Shown here: positions 57,551-64,000 of the stretch, one piece after another | Position numbering within the stretch: position 1 is the first letter of the stretch | How the letters are laid out: every line of letters starts with the position of its first letter | The notes under the pieces: generated by a model | Seen by the model: the letters and a program-made list of their open reading frames with translations, nothing else | Told to the model about the DNA's origin: nothing | The model's database searches: none | Made by a program: the position numbers and the translations under genes | Source of the DNA: Leucophora obtusa | Lineage: Eukaryota; Arthropoda; Insecta; Diptera; Anthomyiidae | Direction of reading: 5' to 3' | Length of the DNA: 64,000 bases | Assembly: GCA_949987735.1 (NCBI GenBank) | Contig: OX465296.1 | Span: 223,268,546-223,332,545 of the forward strand

Positions 57551-57666
57551 TTATTGCGGTTTTTTTAGAAGTAATTCTCAGCAACATCTATACAAAACAC
57601 TTAAGTATTGCTTCTAAAGCATTTTTGCTCTAAAAGGGATTTTGATACAGTTTATTTCCAAAAAGA

Positions 57667-57698
57667 TGATAGTGGGTTCGATTCCTGGAGGGACCAAT
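57667..57698 (+). tRNA. tRNA 3'-half-like segment (in W5)
   Basis: GATAGTGGGTTCGATTCCTG then GAGGGACCAA; perfect B box (GGTTCGATTCC). Counterpart of 36726-36759. Confidence 0.6.
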
Positions 57699-57728
57699 AT
57701 TTTTTTAATTTAAAAAATTTTTATTTTA

Positions 57729-58324
57729 TTATACCCTACACCACTACGTGGTCGGGTATTATAAGTTTGTGCTGATGTTTGTAACACCAAAAAAATATTG
57801 GTGCTAGACCCACCTTAAGTATACCAATCGGCTCAGAATTTTTTTTTATTTCGATTTAACGATGTCCGTCTGTCCGTCCGTCCATCTGTCTGTCCATGCA
57901 TTCTTGTGAACACTCTACAGGTCGCAAATATTAAGATATTTTGATGAAATTTTGTACAAGGACGACGCCTATTGATTTTGGTTGAAATCGGTCCATGTTT
58001 AGACCTAGTCCCCCCAAAATTGGCTTGGTTACACGCTGCATGTCGCAAATACGAATATATTTCAATGAAATTTGGTTCGTTGACTCACATGGTCCCAAGG
58101 AAAAAGCCTGTTGATTCTAAATAGGATCGGTCCATATTTGGACCTATCGCCCATATGGGCTATATTGTCGATTTTCTCTTCTTGTATGATTTTATAGAAA
58201 ATTTTGACACAAGTCTGTTTTAACCCATTCAAATTTTGGATCCAAACATTATTTGGCTTTAGATCAGACTGGTGTAGGGTATTATATAGTCGGCATGCCC
58301 GACTTTAACTTTTTTACTCGTTTT
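57729..58324 (+). mobile_element. mini-me/DINE-1-like element, copy G
   Basis: Ends ATACCCTACACCACTACGTGG and hairpin AGTCGGCATGCCCGACT with tail TTTTTTACTCG. Two internal units, (GTCY)n at about 57866-57897, and the divergent 3' module shared with copy F. Inserted in W5. Confidence 0.85.
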
Positions 58325-58556
58325 TCAAATATTTATAATCCATTTGTAAAAATTCAATATTTTTTTAATTTTTAAAGATATATAAAATAATAATGATAAA
58401 AAATAGCTTTTTATGCACTTTAAAAATAGTTTTGAGAGCAATACTGAATTACGGTAAGCCTTTTGGAATTGCTTAATAAGAACTCTTATTAAAGAAAATA
58501 AGTCACAATATCTTGCAATGAAAAAGTGGTGTTTTTGTACCAGTCCGCCTTCATAT

Positions 58557-58629
58557 CAAAGAATAGCTCAGCGGTAGAGAGTTAAGCTAACAATATCGAG
58601 ATCCCAAGACCAATACCCGGTGGCGGCAA
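58557..58629 (+). tRNA. tRNA-like segment with A and B boxes (in W5)
   Basis: GAATAGCTCAGCGGTAGAGA (A box), loop CTAACAA (anticodon would be AAC), AGACCAATACCCGG (decayed B box), end GGCGGCAA. Counterpart of 33231-33302. Confidence 0.55.
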
Positions 58630-58868
58630 TAAAAAATATTTAAAAATAAAATAAAAAAAATTAAATTTTTTTGGATAAGTTTTTTTTGTTAACCTTCATT
58701 GATGGAGAAGAGTGGCCTTTTTAATCGCTCAAAGATTGCTGGAAAAATGTTGAAGCAGGAGTACTAATTTCATATAACAACTCTATCGTTAGTGTTTCTG
58801 CTAAAAAAAGAAGTACATATTAATTGTAGTTCTTTTTCTACAGCTTTGGCATCTCTATTTTTGCTGGG

Positions 58869-59086
58869 ATGTTATTGCTCTTTCGTGATTTTGCCATTCT
58901 TTGGTGTAGAGTTGTTGAATGAATTGTAACAATTCGGATAGTAGAACTCGATACCTAACTGGTAGCCTATTTTATTTGGCGCTTGTCCTGGCTAGAAAGG
59001 CAAAAGTGTATCAGATAAATTTACAGTACTTATCTAATGACTTGAGGGTGCTCAGAAGACTACAAAAATTTACTCCTACTGGATTA
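58869..59086. other. Host DNA left of mariner
   Basis: Short single-copy-looking stretch; the frame from 58919 runs into the mariner end and is not a gene. Confidence 0.4.
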
Positions 59087-60330
59087 CGAGGGGTACTATT
59101 TATATTTCGCCAACTGACAACACTAATGTCAATAGCTAATATCTGGCAACACCATAATAAAGTTTGTCATTTTTTAGCATAAACGTACTCACAAGGTTTT
59201 GATGTACACGGGCTATTTGTTTTGTTTACAGTGGGTTAAGAAAATCAATTTGGCCAAAGAATGGAAATTTCAAGGGAAGTTTTTCGTTGGATTATTTTTC
59301 ACAACTTTCGACATGGATTATCTCAACAAGAATGTGTCGATGAACTCAGTTCTCAGTAGTATGGCGATAAGGCAGCTTCAAAAACCATAGTATATCGCTT
59401 GTATAGTGAATTCAATCATGGTCGTAGTTCGGTCGTCGACGAATTCCGTGAAGGTCGTCCAAAATCGGTTGTTGTGCCACAAAACATCGATGCAGTGCGT
59501 GAACTGATAATGCAAGATCGTCATGTGACATATCGTGAGATAGAGTCATCCTTGCACATTAGTTCCACTTCAATACATTCGATTTTGCATGAACACTTAG
59601 TTGTAAAAAAAAAATTTGCTCTCCTTGGATACCCCATCATTTATCAATCGCTCAAAAAAAGGCTCGCGTCGATTGGTGTAAGGGAACGATTATAAAGTCC
59701 GAGCGTGGTGCTTCAAAAGACGTGTACAAAATCGTGACAGATGCCGAATCATGGATATATAGGCTTATGAGCCGGAAACAAAACAGCAATCGCCCGTGTG
59801 GGTATTCCAATATGAGCGAAATCCAACAAAAGTTGTTCGTGGAAGAAGCACAGCGAAGCAAATGGTCGCCTATTTCTTCGGCCGAATGAGTCATGTACGT
59901 ACTACGGTCAATTCTGAGTGGTACGCGACCATTTGTTTGCCGGAATTCTTCGGAAAAATTCGTAAAACCAACCGCCAAAGACGAATCATTCTCCATCATG
60001 ACAATGCGAGCTCTCACACATCTCGAAAAACAGGTGAATTTTTGAGCAGTCAAAACATCGAATTGATGACTCATCCTCCGTACAGTCCTGATTTGGCACC
60101 CAATAACTTCTTCTTGTTCCCGAATATCAAAGGTAAACTGCGTGGTCAACGTTTTACAAACCCCAAAAAAGCAGTTAAAGCGTTCAAAAACCATGTTTTG
60201 GAGGTGTTTCAAGAGGAATGGAAAAACTGCTATGACAAATGGTTTGAACGAATGCAAAAGTGCATTGATCATAATATTTAAAAATGTTTGTTATTATTTG
60301 CTATTCCCGAAATATAAATAGTACCCCTCG
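59087..60330 (+). mobile_element. Full-length mariner element
   Basis: 23-bp perfect terminal inverted repeats beginning CGAGGGGTACTATTTATA (59087-59109 and 60308-60330), TA duplication at 59085-59086 and 60331-60332, total 1,244 bp, the normal size for mariner. It contains a disabled transposase. The perfect ends alongside a broken gene suggest recent mobilisation in trans or terminal conservation by chance. Confidence 0.95.
59261..60281 (+). pseudogene. mariner transposase (DD34D family), inactivated
   Basis: ATG at 59261 opens MEISREVFRWIIFHNFRHGL and leads into helix-turn-helix sequence; an in-frame TAG follows at 59357. Then YSEFNHGRSS, DEFREGRPKS, NIDAVRELIMQDRHVTYREI (second DNA-binding part). 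A frameshift lies in the A10 run at 59605-59614, then WIPHHLSIAQKKARVDWC (mariner WVPHEL-type motif). The first catalytic site reads VTDAESWIY, where the Asp before ESW is Ala. A two-base gain near 59761 shifts the frame again. HHDNASSH keeps the second Asp, YSPDLAP is intact, but the third catalytic Asp, 35 residues after the second, is Asn (PNNFFLFP). It ends QKCIDHNI with TAA at 60279. One stop, two frameshifts and two of three catalytic residues lost: dead enzyme. Confidence 0.95.
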
Positions 60331-60686
60331 TATGTGCTCGCTTCTTTTGAAGTGAACTCGTTCTTTTCCACTCAAGTGAAATTCACTAATATTAAACATA
60401 GAAGTCTGAAAATTGAAATGATTTACCAACTCACTAATTACAATACTAATAAGTAAGTCTATATTTAATGGAAAATAGGGCGAGAAAAAAAATTAACCCT
60501 AAAAAATTTTTTTAAATCACGATCACTGTATCAATCCGATATTTCTGCAACTTACCAATTCTGAAACTAGAATATATGACCCGACTGGCAGCATATATTG
60601 CGGAGCCCTAATCTGTTCCTGCATTGGAGAAATCGAGATTTGAATTTTTTAAATGCGCCTTAAGTTATACCTCACACTATGTGTAA
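60331..60686. other. Unannotated stretch right of mariner
   Basis: A+T-rich; no feature recognised. Confidence 0.4.
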
Positions 60687-61060
60687 TACACTAAAAGAAA
60701 ACAGTGTGTTTAAAATTTAGTTAAGATTACTAAAAGTTAGTTAAAAATGACTTTGCAGAAAAACTAGCTGAAAATAGCAGATCTACAAAAAATTTTCTAA
60801 ATAATAAGTAGACTAAAAAAACACAAAAAGTTATAATTATCAAAGATTTTTTTTAAGTGCAAATAAATATCCGGACTTCTGAAATCAGCAGTTTCTTACT
60901 TTTTTAGAAAAAATAGTCTGCTATTTGCATTCAACATTTTTAACTTAAAAATAACAAAAATATTTAGCGAAATTTTCTGCAGCTCTTACAGAATAATTTG
61001 TCATTTTCAATTAACTAAAAATTAGCTCAAATTCAATTAAAAGTCTGTAAGTTTAACAGT
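60687..61060. mobile_element. CACTMATAG element fragment
   Basis: TA then CACTAAAAGAAAACAGTGTG, followed by the family's GCTGAAAATAGCAG and TTTCTGCAGC words. The right end is lost near an ACACTCT/AGAGTGT palindrome (61064-61098). Confidence 0.55.
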
Positions 61061-62934
61061 ATTACACTCTTATTCTGAGAGTGTTACACTCTCAAAATAA
61101 TTCCATTGTGACAACCGAATTAGGGAATTTATTCGATTTAGCAATAGAATCAATTCGGCTGAAAAAAAAAAAAACAAATCAACGGAATTGTTATGATTAA
61201 GCAAGTACCTTCAAAATTTTTCTGAGCGTAAAGTTGTTTATTTTTTTTGTTACTTTGTCTTACTTTACTTTTTGTCCCTTTTGTAATTTGTAATTTCTTG
61301 TTTTTTTTTTTTAAGAAATGACGTAATAAGTTTCAACATAATTTGCTTTTAATTGATTTGGCAAACGTTTCTTGTATTTTTACTTTAACTTGAGATTGTT
61401 CCAAGATAAAAAAAAAACTTTTAGCTGTTAAGAGTTGTTTAAGATTACGGTGTTGAAAAGTTTTTGACTTTCCTCGAAACAAAGAAAATCAAAATGAGGT
61501 CTAGTGTTAAGTAAACTCTCTTTTAAAAAAAGGGAATATTTTTTTAACTTCCTTAAATTTAATTAAGCACATTTGTTTCCATGCCATTCAGGAGATTAAA
61601 AATCTAAAAAAACGTATAAAAATTAATAGAAATCAGCAGAAATTTTAAAAAGTAAATAACTGGGGGTGTTTTATGTCTGTTCGCTTTTGCTTATTTTAGC
61701 AAATAAAAGATGATTTTTACTCATAAGAAGAAAAAAAAGAAATTCTTAATTAATGCACAAAATGTTTACCGTATCTAATTAGCTATATAAAGTAATTGTA
61801 TATACTAATTGCCGCTACAAAAAGTTAAAACAGTCTATTCTTTTTATTTGAAAAAGAAATCTTGAATAAGAATTTGCTTTACTTTTATATTTCCGTATAA
61901 AAGGAAATTTACTCTTGTGTGAATATATAAAAGTATTTATAAGAAAATATGTATTTACTTATAAAATAATTTTGTTTAAGAATATAAAAAACTTTTTAAA
62001 TTATAATATTTAATAAGATACAAAAAGAAAAAACTCTTTTAAAAATGTTTCAACTACACACACACACAAAGACACATACTTAACTTTATACTTTAAAATA
62101 CTTAAGTGTGTGTATGAAGCTTTCAATACAAGCTACCCCGCTGCAGGCGAAAATATATCGAATTAATGTCAAACTTGCCGTATTTATTATCCCACACGAT
62201 GTGAATAAAACATAGAATAACTTTTTTAATTTTTCCAAAAATTTAAAGAATTAGACGTGGTTATAAATATATTGATAAATTTAGGACTTTTTAATGCTGT
62301 AGTTGTGTTCCCGTACTTGTTGTATAAATTTGTTGTATAAACACTTTTCCAGCCCAAAAAATGGCTTCAAAGAACATTATAAAAATGCACATATTTTAGT
62401 TTAAAAATTTTCACAAATCCCTAGTTTTGTTATTTGCATTTCAAAGTTAATTTTAATTTTGTTCTATTAATTATTATAAATAATAAATTTTCAATTTATA
62501 TTCACAACCATGATCAACACACACAAGCATGATTGGTATGACCATATTCGAAGAGCATCTTATATTTTTTGGTTTATGATTTAAAAATGATATGAAATAA
62601 ATTTGTTATCATAATATGATCCTTAAATTATCCCAATATGTTTTCAAAATGATCCAAATATTATCATACTTATTATATTTCCACATATCCAGATACGATC
62701 CTTATAGTGTTTTCCAATCATTCTCTTGTTTTCCCATCATTCTTTATGCACGGTACGTTTTCTTCAATGACTAATTTACACATTTAAATAATTTTAATTT
62801 CCACTTTTCTATAAATAAAAATAAATTATTGAATTATTTAATATCAGCGTTTTTTGTTTATTTATTTATTTCCCTTTCTATGGAACAAGATAAAATCTTA
62901 TAATTAGAGCACAGAAATATATATCCCAGCAAAC
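61061..62934. other. Unannotated stretch with ATGATC repeat
   Basis: No exon recognised in 61100-62550. 62560-62760 is the inverted relative of the repeat at 3780-4160. Confidence 0.4.
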
Positions 62935-63292
62935 AAAGATGATCATCAATGACTCAGAAATGAGCTCCAAAAACATAAACATTTTTCAACTTTTTCCTAT
63001 GAAAGTGGTCCGTCCAAAAGAGCCCCCCGTGTACTCAGAAATGACTCAGAAAAAAGAACATATAAAATTGAAATTTTCCTCATAAATCTAAATAATTTTG
63101 GAATCTTCTTTGAGTCCGAAAAATGAACCCTCATTTTGAGACAGCTTTTTAGATTGTAAAGACAACTTTTTGGATTGTTTTCTGAGGGTTCATATTTTCT
63201 ACCAAAAAAAGAGTGTTTTCAAAAAAACAATAATCATTTCTATGATCTATTTAAGAATCTTATTTATGAGCGCTCCGAAATTGCTGGCTGGG
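62935..63292 (-). mobile_element. CCCAGC-ended element, well preserved
   Basis: CCCAGCAAACAAAGATGATC at the left, GAAATTGCTGGCTGGG at the right, AT on both sides (62933-62934, 63293-63294), giving a 2-bp duplication. The interior has GAGCTCCAAAAACATAAACA and TTTTGGATTG words with partial inverted symmetry. Sister of 10550-10869. Confidence 0.75.
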
Positions 63293-63521
63293 ATGTTCAC
63301 ACATTTTTTTTATACATTAACTTAAAAGATAAGTAATTACAATCCAAGATAAAAATGACAATAATATATCAAAAACAATTAACAGACAATTATCTAATAT
63401 AATATTTAAAGGGCCAAAAAGGGAAGGGATCCCACGTAAACAAATTAAAAAATTCTTGAAGTTTTATATAGAGTTTAACCAAAGAAAATATAAAAAACTA
63501 AAATGTTTAAACAAATCTTAC

Positions 63522-63585
63522 CCCGTTCGGTACCGGCACGATTAATAGTTTGAACTTTGGTTCCAAATATTTCCGCAAGAGGATG
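63522..63585 (-). CDS. Putative short internal coding exon of an unidentified gene
   Basis: On the minus strand a T-rich tract and TTAGCAG acceptor precede 64 nt that end at a GTAAGAT donor. The frame starting with the first base reads HPLAEIFGTKVQTINRAGTE then RG (21 codons plus one base); a second frame is also open. Local G+C is about 45% against roughly 20-25% in the flanks, and the segment has no repeat relatives in the window. TAGCAG is a tandem (NAGNAG) acceptor, which could add one Gln. The protein family is not recognised. The exon implies a minus-strand gene overlapping or facing the plus-strand gene that starts at 52 kb. Chance splice-like signals around an unrelated conserved element are the main alternative. 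Confidence 0.5.
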
Positions 63586-64000
63586 CTGCTAAGCCATAAA
63601 ATTAAAAAAAAATATATACATTAGAGCACCCATCAAATATATGGAATTTGCAAAAGTGTTATTTTTTCACCTCCCCACGCATTTTTCAGTAGATTGGGAG
63701 TAAAAAATTATATCCCCGCAAAAATTGGCCCTCTCGGATTAAAACAGGCCAGTTCCCGCCACTTTCAGCCCTAAAAATGGACTAAAATTAATTCAAAGCT
63801 TCTTTGCGCTATAACTCTTAAAGTAAAGGTTTTACAGAAAAATGCAAAATGGGCATAACTACAGGCAATAAAGTGGCTATCATTTTTCTCTAACACACTT
63901 TCGATGTATCAATGACGCGTCATGGTGATCTTTTTGTCCTGTTAAAAACGGGGCCAAAAAAGCCCCTTTAATTGAAGAGTTAGAGGGTTAAATATTAGTT
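63586..64000. other. Putative intron with edge of a CTCTAACTC repeat
   Basis: The end (about 63935-63990) carries GGGGCCAAAAAAGCCCCTTT then AATTGAAGAGTTAGAGGGTTAA, the same foldback words as 37905-37990 and 44725-44820. The repeat is cut by the window edge. Confidence 0.45.

Larger units (their letters stand above)
56990..58868 (-). mobile_element. CCCAGC element W5, split by two later insertions
   Basis: Opposite orientation to W1. Right end TCTCTATTTTTGCTGGG (58868) is the inverse of the W1 left end; the left part has CAGCAATAAAG and the TTAGAAGTAATTCT module. Interrupted by the CCCAGTGTAG element (57165-57550) and by mini-me G (57729-58324); sequence on either side of each is collinear with W1. 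Confidence 0.75.

Noticed and set aside
59652..60272. 206-residue minus-strand frame
   Set aside because: Antisense shadow of the mariner transposase.
1..64000. LTR or LINE retroelements, CRISPR arrays, bacterial operons
   Set aside because: No reverse transcriptase, integrase, long direct repeats, poly-A-tailed ORF or spacer array was seen; the sequence is eukaryotic non-coding DNA.

Overview
The window looks like A+T-rich, largely non-coding DNA from a higher fly (Diptera, probably a calliphorid/muscid-type schizophoran). The basis is seven copies of a (GTCY)n-bearing interspersed element of the dipteran mini-me/DINE-1 type, a mariner copy, many hAT-type repeats and one fly-style Inr+DPE core promoter. 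It has no operons, ribosome binding sites or CRISPR arrays. No intact protein-coding gene was found. All family names come from sequence features and memory; no database search was possible.

Host-gene signals are few. (1) At 51.7-53.2 kb, plus strand, a TATA-less promoter (perfect Inr at 52055 and perfect DPE at +28) precedes a 1.17-kb A-rich segment with a single ATG that ends at a GTAAGT donor (53226). This looks like the 5' UTR first exon of a long gene whose coding exons lie outside or were not recognised. (2) At 63522-63585, minus strand, a 64-nt segment is locally G+C-richer, open in frame, and bounded by a polypyrimidine/TAGCAG acceptor and a GTAAGA donor. It is a probable short coding exon of an unidentified gene.

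Most of the rest is layered transposon debris. Left part (0-27 kb): hAT-like foldback elements with 8-bp target duplications, an old 4.2-kb hAT-like composite, large inverted repeats, mini-me copies, a piggyBac-like MITE (TTAA) and several TA-duplicating MITEs. Centre (27.9-34 kb): a multi-copy TE-associated gene broken into three collinear pieces by a stack of at least eight nested insertions, including a hAT element carrying a frameshifted transposase. 36.7-39 kb, 45.7-48.1 kb and 53.8-58.9 kb: further nests. 59.1-60.3 kb: a full-length mariner with perfect TIRs and TA duplication but a dead transposase.

The most unusual recurring structure is a set of elements ending CCCAG...CTGGG. Several carry tRNA-like sequences (A-box and B-box motifs, cloverleaf remnants). 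About fifteen tRNA-like segments occur in 64 kb, nearly all inside or next to these elements. Repeated copies of the same host sequence with and without an insertion act as internal empty sites, which fixes several target duplications and the order of insertion.
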